This document shows, piece by piece, positions 9,841 to 20,438 of a DNA stretch of 64,000 nt. The translations under genes were made by a program, and so were the position numbers. Position 1 is the first letter of the stretch, and every line of letters starts with the position of its first letter. Below the pieces are notes generated by a model. The model was not told where the DNA came from and ran no database searches. It saw nothing but the letters and a program-made list of their open reading frames with translations. The stretch comes from Hyaloperonospora brassicae (taxonomy: Eukaryota; Oomycota; Peronosporomycetes; Peronosporales; Peronosporaceae), in NCBI GenBank assembly GCA_947650285.1, contig CANTFL010001465.1, positions 266,634 to 330,633 of the forward strand, given 5' to 3'.

Positions 9841-10231
9841 TGTAACGGGGCACACCCTTGCGTGAACTTAACGCAAGGGTTTCGGTGCCCCGACAGACAT
9901 ACACGTGGCAAGCGAGGAAGCGTAGGTAGGGTAAAAGCAGAACTGTTATATTAATATAATTAAGTCTTTTAACTACTGTCTCTCTGCTTGACTTAATTCA
10001 ATTATATTAATATAACTGCATGTATGGTGACGCTTCGTCACCACTCATTGCGCACGTCTTGCGGCGATTGGTGGGTTGATATCGTCAAGATATCAACCAA
10101 TGAACAGACTCTTTGGTCGACCCTTCAATATCACCTCTTTGGTGATATTGTTCAAAGAATATTCAACTTCATATTCTTTGTTGTTACTTTCCTTTAAGTG
10201 ACAATTCCATGTAACGGGCTGCCCCGTTACA
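9841..10231 (-). repeat. 5' LTR of the gypsy chromovirus
   Basis: A 391-bp copy of the LTR at 2265-2659. It has the same order of hairpins, including a 10-bp stem at 10074-10098 and a terminal palindrome at 10210-10231. It differs from the other LTR at about 30-40 sites, several of them in hairpin loops. It would carry the promoter of the element. Confidence 0.92.
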
Positions 10232-10637
10232 TCTACTGCTGCGAACGCGAGGCAAACACAGCGTGGGCACCCCCCCCCCCGCTCATCACATTGGCCGTCC
10301 ACTCGATGGCCGAATCGCTCTGTATGTGCAACAAGCCAAGAAAGCGTGGACGGCATTCAGGCGACGCAGTTCAACGTTGTCACACTTTCGCTATCTATGC
10401 TCAAAAGAAGTGTATAGATGCTCAAGAGTAGTCGAAGAGTGACGTCTGGCTATCAGTTACGACGTGTGTGCTCTGTGCTTTATGCCGAATGTCTCGGCAG
10501 TTGTTGATCGACCTCGCGGAGTAGAATGTAGCCATACTGAGAACGCCGACCGCGAGTCGAACGACCTTCAGTCAACACGACAACAGCTGAGCGCTAATTG
10601 CACTGTAATCCAGTTGGTCGGAAGTGAGAGCTCCAGT
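10232..10637. other. Intergenic stretch with a poly-C run
   Basis: No gene is seen. The stretch holds a run of about 12 C near 10269-10281 and leads into the Pelota-like first exon. The bases may be the promoter region of the ancestral gene or the flank into which the retrotransposon inserted. Confidence 0.4.
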
Positions 10638-11620
10638 ATGAAGCTGCTGAAGAAGCAGATCAGCGAGAAAGATGGCGCCGGATCCGTTGTGCTGCGTGCC
10701 GAGGATCCGGAGGATATGTGGCACACGTACAACCTCATCCACGTGGGCGACTCGGTCAAGACGACGACGATGCGCAAGGTACAGCAGTTGTCCGATGGTT
10801 GTGTTTTTTCGTACTTAAGTGAAGCATTGAGTCGAAATGTCGTGTGTAGGTGGGGAAAGAAGGCGTGACGGGCCCTACCAGTAGTCGGCGTGTCCACATG
10901 ACGCTGCAAATTGAGGTGCGATGCTTCGGTCGGCCGAAAAAGGCCCTGCGTGAGTGTTGGGTGCTCATCGATTAATCAACGGATAGGTGGAGCAAGTCAA
11001 CGTCGATCCGGTGCTTGGCGTTCTGCGTATCAGGGGCAAATGGATTATCAAGAGTCAAAATGTGTCGGGTACGCAGTGCAAGAACAGTTGTGTGCTCTTG
11101 GGGCAATTGATGTTGAGGGGCCGATCGATTGACCTGACCCATTTGCATGCAGATGGGAGAAGTCGCGGTTTTAGCGTAAGATCCACTGACTGGATCTTGA
11201 GATAAACCGCGACTTCGCGCTGACGAAAGCAGCTGCTGGATGTCATGCCGCTGGAACGGATTAGTACGACGTGCGTTACAACTGAGCAAGCTGAGCTTGT
11301 AGCTATAGTCATGCAGGTCGGTCTGGCCCATTTGTGCCAAGGGTGGTATGCCTGTCGTTCGCGCCAAGATCGAGACGAGTGTACCTGAAAAAGCGTCCAG
11401 GCAGCTCGGCTCACGCTATCAGCGTAGAAAAGCTCTATGCGAACACTGTGTGCTCCGTCCGTCGGCACATTGACTTTGGGCTTGTACGATGCGTGCTGCT
11501 TGCTGGTCTCGGTGTGAAGTGGCACAAAGTTGTGAACCACATCCTGTTGAGCATCAGCGTGGTATCGACAATTAGGCTGATGTTAGGACGGGACGGACGG
11601 CTATTTTCAGCGAGAGAATG
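10638..11620 (+). pseudogene. Pelota/Dom34 ribosome-rescue factor pseudogene
   Basis: Pelota (Dom34) is a relative of release factor eRF1 that rescues stalled ribosomes together with Hbs1. Exon 1 (10638-10778) encodes a clear Pelota N-terminus: Met-Lys-Leu-Leu-Lys-Lys, and Pro-Glu-Asp-Met-Trp-His-Thr-Tyr-Asn-Leu. GT-AG introns follow at 10779-10849 and 10916-10986, flanking an in-frame exon 10850-10915 and a third exon from 10987 (Gly-Val-Leu-Arg-Ile-Arg-Gly-Lys). After about 11060 the similarity continues only in pieces and in changing frames: Val-Met-Gln-Val-Gly-Leu-Ala-His-Leu-Cys near 11310, Arg-Ala-Lys-Ile-Glu-Thr-Ser near 11365, and His-Ile-Asp-Phe-Gly-Leu-Val-Arg-Cys-Val-Leu-Leu-Ala near 11465-11510. 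The C-terminal third is absent. Kept introns point to DNA-level duplication, not a retrocopy. Because Pelota is widely conserved, an intact copy probably exists elsewhere. Confidence 0.8.
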
Positions 11621-11905
11621 TGCAGATGGATGAGCAGCAGAGCTGATAATTGTCTGCGACCACTCAGATGAAGTGCAAGTGAGAACAAGTATGGGTCCGA
11701 TACATTCGAGCGTCAAGGCGATACGACAAGACCCGCTCTTCTTGTCGCGATCACGAATCAGAGCAAGTAAACCCAACACCAATGCAATTGTTTTTCATGC
11801 GCGATGTATTATGTTCCACTATGCCGCACAACGACTCCGACAGGGGCCGTCCATTTCGCAACGATACGGTCGAGAAAGCAGGCGAGCAAATGCCGACGCA
11901 CCCAC
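11621..11905. other. 3' flank of eL13, no gene seen
   Basis: Between the Pelota relic and the stop codon of eL13 no further gene is recognised. The sequence should contain the eL13 terminator and 3' UTR. Open frames on the plus strand that continue into 11906-12571 are shadows of eL13. Confidence 0.4.
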
Positions 11906-12849
11906 TTACTTCTTGGCCTCCTTCTTGTCCGCCAAACGCTTGGCCTGCTTGCCGAAAATGCGCTTGTCGGCACGGGCCACACGCAGCTGCGCAAACACGC
12001 TCTTCTCCTTCATCTCAGGAGTGATGACGGCAGTCGTCGACTTGACGGTCGAGCGCGCAATCGGCAAGATCGCGCCCTTGTGCTGCACAGCGTTCTTCGT
12101 CTCCTCCACCGCCGAGTCACCGTTCTTGATCTTGTTGCTCTTGCGCGGGAACACTACGAGCTTGGCCTTGTACGCCTTGAGACGGTGCACGTTGGCCTGG
12201 AGCGACTCGACCGACAAGTTCGTGCGACGAAAGTCCACGGCAATGCCGATGCTCATGGCCTGCTTGCGGTTGATGCCAGCCTCCTTGAGCTCCTCGAGCG
12301 TGAAGCCCTTGCCAGCACGGACCTTGGAGCCATACTTGATCGTAGGGCAGTGCACAGCCGGACGCAGCAGACCAGCAGCCGGGCGCGGAGCAATGGCAGC
12401 AGCCTTAGCCTTACGTCTCAAGCGACGGGTCTTCTTCTTGGAAGCCTATCGCAGCATCAAACGCAGTCATCAGTACACATGTTCGTGATCCGTAGCGCAG
12501 TTGACGCAGCTGCACAGCCAGTAATGGTGCAACGCCGTTCAGGCCAAGCAGTCAGTGTTCATCGACTCTGAGATCTGTCCAATCATCAATCAACTGTGTG
12601 CTTGTGTCTGGTTTCTCTCGCAATGGGCCTGCACGGCATCGTCTCGGGCGTCGATCGTTGACCCGCACAGTTCTTCCTCGGTAGAGGAAAGAGACAGAGC
12701 TTGACTGGCTGTGCAGTGTGCTGCCTGTTGTCTACTGCCTACTGTCCTATTCTGCGATAGCGTCGTACCTGGTCGAACCAAGTCTTGATTCGGGATTCCC
12801 AGTACTTGTGGAAATGCCCATTAGGAATGACGTTGTTGTGCTTGACCAT
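11906..12849 (-). CDS. RPL13: 60S ribosomal protein eL13
   Basis: Two exons on the minus strand, 12769-12849 and 11906-12445, are separated by a 323-bp GT-AG intron (12446-12768). They give 206 aa, the usual size for eL13. Exon 1 holds the conserved N-terminus ([18 protein letters not shown]). Exon 2 opens with basic residues and has [17 protein letters not shown] and Gly-Ile-Ala-Val-Asp-Phe-Arg-Arg. The protein is a structural part of the large ribosomal subunit near the peptide exit side. The exon sum is exactly 207 codons with the stop. It is divergent from SAC3, with about 415 bp shared between the two starts. Confidence 0.96.
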
Positions 12850-13263
12850 GTTTTCGTCTTCTCAACTGCACAGCGAGAAAGAGAGAGAGAGAGAGAGAAG
12901 TGGTAACAACGTGGTCTATGTCAGTCACTCTGTCGATTGCTTCAGCGATCACGTCAGACTAACGGCACGCGCTCATTTACCTTCGCGCGAAGTGACTCAG
13001 AAAGAGATGCGGGCAATTTGGAACTTAGTGCCCACTACGACGACTACGAGCAGCGGACGCGAGAATTGGTGGTTCCCCTCTCCAGTCCTTCCTTTGACTT
13101 GCACTTCGTATGGTGTCGACGTGCAGCCAATCCAAGCACGGGATCGCTGCGTCCTGTACTAGGACACTCTCGAATATAATGTACTTCACATCAGCGAGTA
13201 AGAGGCCGATGCGGGTACACTGTACCACACGCGAGGGGCGACGAGCGCAGTCGAGCTTTCAAC
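12850..13263. promoter_or_regulatory. Shared divergent promoter region of eL13 and SAC3
   Basis: This 414-bp gap separates the start codons of two head-to-head genes, so it should hold both promoters. It includes a GA repeat at about 12874-12899, close to the eL13 start. A GCTCATTTACC stretch near 12969 resembles the oomycete initiator element (TCATTT core) and could mark the SAC3 start site. No experiment supports either site. Confidence 0.45.
12874..12899. repeat. GA microsatellite
   Basis: A GAGA run of about 26 bases, just upstream of the eL13 start codon. Simple repeats of this kind are common in core promoters; here it is only noted. Confidence 0.85.
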
Positions 13264-16200
13264 ATGTTCAGCTCAGGAAGTGCGTCCGGCGTCAATAGCT
13301 CCATCTCGTTTGCCCCCTCTCGTCCGTGGCGTGCTCATATAGGCGTATACATGTGTGTGCTGTGCTGTGTCTGCTCTGTAGGCGGAGGAAGCGGCGGTTT
13401 CGACAGCTTTCGGACGCAAAATACGAATCTATTTGGACCAAATGAAGGTACGAAAGGTTACACGTTTACGGTTACGCTGCAGCGATGAGGGCGTGCTCGG
13501 GTACTGGGTAGACAGATGCAATCTATCGATACCGTCGCGCCATCGTGTCGTTTCCCCATTGTGTCTGTAGGCATCTCTAGGTATTGATCGCTCCGCTGCC
13601 TTCACGTTTCCAGGATTGACAGCAGTGAACTCTTTCCAGCCCATTGGAAACGTTCCAGACGTAACTACAAGGTTTGGACAGAGTCGGGGTGGCATTGGAA
13701 ACCAATTGCCGCTGCCCTCGAGCAGTTTGGCTGGAACCCGGAGGCCAGAAGGAGACTTTAGTGGCTTTCCGCAAAGAGGGTTGGCTCGAAATACGTCCAT
13801 GGTTTCAGGTAGATTCGGTCGCGCTGCGACAAGTGGAAACCCGTTTGGGCTGACGAATCAGAGCACGGCAGAGAACAACGATCGATCGAGTATGACACTT
13901 GAGTTCACGCCGTCTTTCAGTCACGACGACAATTTGTCATCAACGTCAACGAGCACGCGCTCTTCGATTGGATCAGCGACAGAAGGAAGTGGACAGTCAT
14001 TGGAACAAGTGTTTGAGCCTGGTGGAAATACACGGGGGGTCGTAGAATTTGACAATGAGGCGATAGGCTTTGGCACAAGCAGCACACCATTTCGTGCAAA
14101 CGGCAGTGACTTTGGTGGGGGTCCAACTGTTTTTGGAGCGCCTCTATCCAAGCGCGGGTCAAATGCCTTTTCGCAAGGACCAGACGGATTCGAATCCGCT
14201 AGCACTGCAGCGCCATACATGTCGCAGATTACAGTGTTTGGCAACCAACCTTCCGGCGTTCGAGTACAAAAAAAGAAGCGGGTTTCTCCGAACGCGGCTA
14301 CCTCTCCTTCTCGTGCAGTCGATTCTTTCGCTGCCGCCACAAGTAGACGTGGAGCACCAAGCGCCTTCCATATTCAAACCACGTTTGGTGCAGCAGCTGG
14401 TGGTAATGCCCCGACGACCTCTCACTTTATTCGGAAGCCTTTTTCTGATGAGAGTGCTGCTGCTGTCACTGCCTTCGGCGGTACCCGCGATAATCGACAT
14501 CCCGTCTCGAACAATAAGTATGAAGCTATGGCTGGAGAATTCCCGAGTACCAACAAGAAGGCGTCGATGGAGACGCGAATGAGTGGCACGAGCAAAGCTT
14601 CGTTCGGGTCAAGAAAACGTGGCAAAGGATCTATCGCTAGGGCGGAATCGGATTCGAAGCATGTCGGTGAGCGCCGACGCACTGCCAGTTATAGTCCGCT
14701 AACTATGCTTAGCGCTGATGATCCTGACGATGACATAAGGTCAATAGTGAGCCGAACAAAAGGAAATGCCGGGAAGCGTCGACAATCTCGGCATCAGAAC
14801 CCAGTGTCGAATACGCATGATGACGAGACCTCATTTGTCTCCATGTCACCTGCTATCGTCGGGGACAGAGACGAAAACAACAAGGCACAGCTATCGGCAG
14901 CTGCGAACCTGGATGGTCTTTGTACCGATATGTGCAGTCAAGTAGAACGAGAGCTGCACATTCGTGTAGATGAATTGAGCGTGTTCGAGAAGTGCTTTCC
15001 TGGCCAATATGGGACCGAACGCGATACGATTATCAAACGTTTTCAGCGCAGTTCGGCTGATCACAAGTTGGACATTCCGGACGAAATTCGTCCTCCAGGT
15101 GTTCTTCGACGCACCCAGTTGTACATTGAACAAGCCATTATGGATTTAGATCGGTGTGGGTTGGACCCACGATTCCAGCCGCCTCGAGCTCCAGAGCCGA
15201 TCGAGTTGTATAACTTCTGCTGGGACCGTTTTCGAATGATTCGCAAGGACTGTGTTTTACAGAACTACCGTGGTGCAGGGGGTCGTGTACATCCCATCGT
15301 GCTGGACATCCACGAACGTATTGCGCGGTACCACGTCCTCAGCGAGCACGAACTCATCGAAACACCAAGCTTTGTGGCTCAGCAAAACATGGAACAGCTC
15401 GGGCAAACGCTCAAGTCGCTGAACGAGCTGTATGACGAAAGCCACAAGGTGGCAGACCCCGCGTACTTTAGTCCTTTTGAAGCCGAGTTCCGCGCGTATT
15501 TCATACTGTGTACACTGGATAATGGCCGCGGCATGGATGTGCTGAAGTATGTCAAAGACCTGCCGCGCTTTATTGTGGAAAGCAGTCATGTCAAGTTCGC
15601 GATGCGCGTATTTGTTGCTCGTCAAACTGGTGACTACTATCAGTTCTTCTCGCTTCTTCGTGAAGGGACGTATTTGCAGTCATGTCTTCTCTCCCGGTAC
15701 ATTCCGAATGTCCGGTCTTCGGCGCTGCTTCGTATGAATCGATCGTATCGCAGCCAGACTTACCCACTGGAGGACTTGGCGGATCTGTTGTGTTTCGACG
15801 ACGTTGAGCATGCCTATGCAGTATGTCGTGAACATCAAATCGAAATAATTGGCCACCCTGATATCGACGACGAAAACGAGATCCTAGTAAAGTTTGGTGG
15901 CAGCTTCGAAACAGGTACGTGTATCTTGACGTTGGGTTGAAAGTTGTGGCACTAGCATTGACCGTGGGCTGCTGACATCGTTACAGATGCTCAACTTCGG
16001 CGGAACAATCGGCCACTCAAGATTCGGGGTTCGACTTTTTTCATCGGAATCAAGCAAGGGTACGCGTGTATTCGTATCGTTAGTAATGTAGGTCCGTTTT
16101 CACTCAGTTCTTGCTTTGTGTAGAATCTTCTTACGCCGCGACGTCTGCCGCGGGGTAACAGAATATCCTCGAAATGACTACCCAGCCCTAAGCAAGTTAA

Positions 16201-18719
16201 TTCAAGAAATGGAGCAGGAAGAACAGGCTCGGTTGTACCCAGATCGACCTGAGTACACGGATAAGTACTCACGTTTTGTTGATTTCACTGGCGAGGATGC
16301 CATATCGTCTCTGGCAAGTGATGAAATCGAGACCGTGGACGACTACGATAGTGAACAACACCGACCGAAGATAGGTCAAAAACGACATCTCGAAACGATT
16401 GCACACAAACAACAGGAGCTTGAGCAGGAGAGGCAAATGATGCTTGAACGAATGCGGAGGCTTGAGCAGGCAAAAGAAGAGAAGAGTCGGCGTGAACGAT
16501 ATATAAAAGCTGCCGCCGAAGAAGCTGCGCGACGTGAAGAACAGATAAGGAGGGACGCTCTTGCCCGAGATAAGGCTGAAAAAGAAGCTGCAGAAGCGAG
16601 ACAACGGCAGATAGAACTGGAAGCACGATTACGCGAGCAGAAACAGCGTGAACTACAAGAACAGTACAAACTGGCAGAAAGGGCTCGCGAAGCAGAGCGG
16701 CAACGACTCGCGGCGTTACAACACGCCGAAGCTATGAGGGCAAAGGCGGCGGAAGAAGAACGACGTCGACAAGAAGAACGGCAAAACAAAATCCGACGAA
16801 AAGTAGCAGAAGAGCTTGAGCGACGTCGACAGCAAGAGCTAGCGGAGGAGCGTGCTCGCCAAGCTCGCGAAGCTGAGCTTGAAGCCCAACGACAAGCACA
16901 GCTTGCGAAAGAGCGAGAAAGGAAGAGGGTGCGCCGGGCTGGAAAGCACCGGCTTGCAGTCTTAAAACTAAGACTACATTTGTGGAAGAAGTATGTGCAA
17001 GTGTCTCGTAATGGCCCTGGACCAATTTCAATTGATGCGACGAAGCTTCGACTTGGCCGGCCTCATCAAAAGGCTAAAGATAGCATCCAGTGGCTTTTCG
17101 GGGGAACTGGTAGAGTGTCTGCTCCACCGACGAAAAAAACGCGATTGTCAAGTGCGGCAGTAGATGCGTCGCCTTCACATGCCGACATTCTATCGCTTTG
17201 GTGCGCAGACGACATCCAAGACTTGGTCAGTGGTCCACTTTGTCGACAAAACCCTGGATTGCCATCAATCGCGTGGAAACTAGTGATTGCAGATTTAATG
17301 GATGGAGCTTCATCGTCGTTTGGCTTGTGGTGCGCAGTCCGGGCCGGGGCACAGAATGTGTCTGTACCTGAGCGTGACTGCCACCGCACGTTCCAATGGA
17401 GTATTGGCAAGGAGCAGGGAGTCGCCGTGTGCAGCCGGTATCTCGATTCGACGTTTACTGAGCGGAATACACACAAGGCGCAGCAAGAGAAGCTCGCTGG
17501 GACTTCAGCGATTCTGTTGCCCGTAGATGTGAGCACACTGCATGTAGCTAGCAATTGCAGTAGCTGGGTGCGGCAAGTGGAAGATCTGCTAGCGTGTCTG
17601 AGCGCGGGGTGCCGTGTGACACTATTTGCTCTAGGGTTTGCTTCGACGGAAGTCGAGTCGTCTCGGAAACTCCTCGTCACCACGCTTGAGGGCTGTATGG
17701 AGCGGATGCGAAGTCGATTTGCTTCGCAGGTGGTTCATACTCGCGTTGAAGTGATGGACGCAGGCGACTTGCTTCCTCACAAGTTCAGGCAAGTGTTGAA
17801 AACGATTGCAACGTTGTCTCCTCCAGTGCGCCACCTCGAGAGTGTTGGCCTGAAGGAGCTTCTAGAGAGCAGTATGGGGTCGATGCTGAACCGATTTGAA
17901 GCGTCAGTTGAGATCCAGAGCAATATTTGCGATGTTTTCCGGCGCGTGCATGAAGACATTTGTGCGTCTGGTGTAATGGACCTTACGTACTCGCCACCAG
18001 AGGTGCAATATGCTGTAATGGCCCCCTCGTATGACTGGAACTCGGAGGAGAGGCGAGACAAGATCAAGACGATTCTGACGGCACTTGAAGCCACTCGCAT
18101 TGCCGTCGTGGATTCCTCGGTCGCTTGCGACGAGGCATGTGACGTTTACTTCAAAAGAGTGGCAAACTTCATTGATCGCCTGTTTGATTCACATTCAGCA
18201 GCTCCAGCAGTGTCAACGTACGAGCTCAAGAAGACAATTTTCAGCGCGCTTCTCCCCGTTCATGAGGCCTTGACACAGGACAGTAGGAGAGAGCAAGTGA
18301 CTCCACGGAATGCTGATGTGCTACTGCCATGGCGGAAGATTTTCAAAGAGATATACGAGACTTTCTTCGAGACACTGGACGACATCACGATCTATTATCC
18401 GGCTGATTGGCGCAAGTTCGGGACGACTGTGTCGACTTTGCTGGATGCTGCGCACTCTTCGATTTGGGCAAAGCTCAGCGCAAGCTCCAAAAAGACCAAG
18501 GGCGCCGTCGTGGATGATTCCGTGGCACGAGTCACTGTGCAGAGCATCAGGAAGAGCTTTGGACTCTCGAAAGCGCCGGATGGATCGACCGTGCCACAAA
18601 AGTATCGAGCAATGGACGAAATAAACCGTCTTCGAGCGGAGATCAAGAGCGAGAAGGCCGTGACGACGCAGTTTCAGCGCATGCTTCGCCAAGCTCTTGA
18701 TCGATGGGATCAAGCGTAG
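13264..18719 (+). CDS. SAC3/GANP-type mRNA export protein
   Basis: A five-exon model (13264-13330, 13382-13447, 13614-15914, 15987-16059, 16124-18719) sums to 5,103 nt, exactly 1,701 codons, giving 1,700 aa. Residues about 1-300 are Ser/Gly-rich with many Phe-Gly pairs, like nucleoporins. From about residue 476 is the SAC3/GANP domain (Leu-Asp-Gly-Leu-Cys-Thr-Asp-Met-Cys, later Arg-Thr-Gln-Leu-Tyr-Ile, Phe-Arg-Ala-Tyr-Phe-Ile-Leu). About 920-1120 is a long Arg/Glu/Gln coiled coil. The C-terminal part resembles the MCM3AP/GANP C-terminus only loosely. SAC3 is the scaffold of TREX-2, which ties transcription and mRNA export to nuclear pores; the FG pairs fit docking there. The first intron boundary (51 bp, donor GTGCTC) is the least sure. 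The long region is intact. Confidence 0.9.
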
Positions 18720-18979
18720 TAGATGACGTCAGGGCAGTGAGTGGGGCGTATGTTGGCCCGCGTTTGACGTTCCAGACTGCTTGGCTCGGGAAAAATAGTG
18801 TACGCACAACGTCGAGCGCTCGAGTTCGTAGTACAAACGTAGGATTGATTCTTGTACGTACATGAATCGACCATCCGGACAAGTTGATCGAGCAGTTTGT
18901 CCTTCTTCCAAATATCCCAACCTAGGTTCTAAATTCGTGCGCGTTTAAGTACTCCTACTTCACGCCGCCGCTGCTCGAC
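18720..18979. other. Short spacer between SAC3 and the F-box gene
   Basis: This 260-bp gap holds the SAC3 3' end and the promoter of the downstream F-box gene. No further gene is seen. Confidence 0.4.
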
Positions 18980-20438
18980 ATGAAGCTGTGCGACTTGCCG
19001 CGTGAGCTGCTGGTCGCGACACTGCAGTTCGTGGACCACACGAGTCTCGTGCGCCTCGAAGTCGTCAGTCGTCACGTGCGAAACGTCATCGTCCACGGCG
19101 GTACGTCCTCAAGCACAGCAGTTTGTCAGCTCGGATCCCCTCGTCTGATCCGCTCTGGACTCAGATACGTGGCGCGAGCTGGCGCACCGTCTGGCGCTGT
19201 ACGCACGCAACCGCTACATGCGCAGCCCGTCTGGATGGAAACGACTGGTGCTGTTGACCCAGCGCCCCGTGAGCCAAGAGCTGTCGGTGCTACGTCAAGT
19301 GCGCGGTGAGCTGCCGTCGAGTCGGTAGCACGAGGCGTGGGTGTCGTCTGATGTAACGCTTTTGTTCGTGCTACTTTTGGCTGTGGTGTGTGCAGACTGT
19401 ACATCAGTGGACCACATGAATGAGTCAGCCGAAAACACACTGACGCGGTCGTACTGCAGTATTGTCGTCGCGCTCTTGAACGACCGGTACAATAATGGGA
19501 CCGCTCGCACTGCTGCAGCCGTAGAAGACGACGTGGCTGCGTATGAGGCGATTGGCAAGCGACTGCAGCTCGAGTGTGGCTGTGCGAGAGGACGTCCGTG
19601 CTATTGGAGCAGGTATCTTATTGAGAGCTACGGAAGCTCCAGAGCAGGTCTAGGACCAGAGCAGATTCGTTGTTTATCTGTTTGTCTATCTATTTATTTG
19701 TTCAAGTGCATTGTGATTGTATAGATCGATTCAGTGTGCATTGTTCCAGTAGATGACGAGCGTGTGGTATTGTTTCGTCGTTGCTGTCTGTTATGATGCA
19801 GTGCTTCGACGTGGGAATGCACGTCGACCGATCGTCTTGACTACACGCTGTGGGAAAACTGTCTGGTTGAGAGTGTGCAGATCGTGCCGTACCGAGTGTT
19901 TTGGTACCCTGGCAGTCCGACGTACTCGCCAAAGCGCGCATCGTTCGCGCTCTATGAGCTGCGTGACGACGGTGAGGTCGACACAGTGGTCTATGAATCG
20001 ACGGTGTTTAGCATTGTCAAGGACATGAAGGTACGGGGTATTTGTGCTGCAAACTTGCCATACGACAGCGTGCTTGTTTCTTTTGCCGATACTGATTTGT
20101 CTGCTATGTAGATGGAGACGTTCACGTTGCCGCGTCGAGTGTTTTTGTCGCGAGGAATGCTGCGAGTGACTTTGTTTGACCGGCAGGAAGACATTGGTCT
20201 GGATGTGGCCCGGTGGATGCAAGAGTACGACTTGCCTCCGTACTACACGTGCTTGAGTTACGTAGGAGCGACGGGACTGCTGGAGTCCAGTGTTGCTAAT
20301 GAGTTGGTAAGTTAGCTGACTATGAGGTATATGATCAGTTTTCGGTGGTTTGTTTTGCTCGACGCACTCGCACTTGTTCTGTTCCCGTTGAGTTGTTAGT
20401 TGCGTAAAAGGGATGATCGAGGCTCGAGCACGGGGTAG
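18980..20438 (+). CDS. F-box protein of the At4g00755-like type
   Basis: Six exons (18980-19100, 19165-19305, 19396-19612, 19802-20030, 20112-20306, 20400-20438) sum to 942 nt, or 313 aa. All introns are GT-AG and all phases agree. Residues 1-40 are an F-box (Leu-Pro-Arg-Glu-Leu-Leu, Val-Ser-Arg-His-Val-Arg). The rest resembles plant F-box proteins such as At4g00755: Cys-Thr-Ser-Val-Asp near residue 88, Tyr-Trp-Ser-Ser across the exon 3-4 join, then Glu-Cys-Thr-Ser-Thr-Asp, and Pro-Tyr-Arg-Val-Phe-Trp-Tyr-Pro-Gly-Ser-Pro-Thr-Tyr-Ser. F-box proteins bring substrates to SCF ubiquitin ligases; the target is unknown. The last exon, coding 12 residues, is the weakest part of the model. Confidence 0.85.

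Larger units (their letters stand above)
2265..10231 (-). mobile_element. Ty3/gypsy chromovirus with two LTRs
   Basis: This is a 7,967-bp element lying on the minus strand. Its 5' LTR is 9841-10231 and its 3' LTR 2265-2659; both start TGTAACGGGG and end CCCCGTTACA. Next to the 5' LTR is a possible primer-binding site, and next to the 3' LTR a polypurine tract. Between them, in minus-strand order, are gag, protease, RT, RNase H, integrase and chromodomain, the order of the gypsy/Metaviridae type. The coding regions hold a few stops and frameshifts, and the LTRs differ at roughly 30-40 positions, so it is a moderately old copy. Flanking bases (ctagc on the left, tctac on the right) are not a clean target duplication. 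Two properties are unusual: dense short hairpins throughout, and a long antisense ORF in the 3' region. Confidence 0.9.
2265..10231. repeat. Dense tiling of short perfect inverted repeats
   Basis: The whole element is filled with short palindromes and hairpins. Perfect stems of 9 bp or more with loops of at most 8 nt were placed at 3377-3399, 4391-4416, 4664-4691, 5130-5152, 5171-5198, 5432-5454, 6765-6787, 6934-6957, 7732-7757, 7764-7785, 7815-7842, 8032-8058, 8149-8174, 8279-8303, 9483-9506, 9604-9626, 9781-9804 and 10074-10098. Many 6-8 bp stems lie between them. In 9483-9626 hairpins sit nearly back to back. With equal base frequencies about 0.3 such long stems would be expected in 8 kb. 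The adjacent gypsy fragment (1-2264) and the SAC3 exons do not show this by eye. Confidence 0.9.

Noticed and set aside
2265..10231. CRISPR-like array
   Set aside because: The many palindromes are all different in sequence, lie in coding DNA and have no regular repeat-spacer structure.
2260..10236. Target-site duplication of the chromovirus
   Set aside because: Flanks ctagc and tctac do not match, so I do not claim one.
11804..12571. 255- and 271-codon plus-strand open frames
   Set aside because: They are shadows of the eL13 gene on the minus strand.
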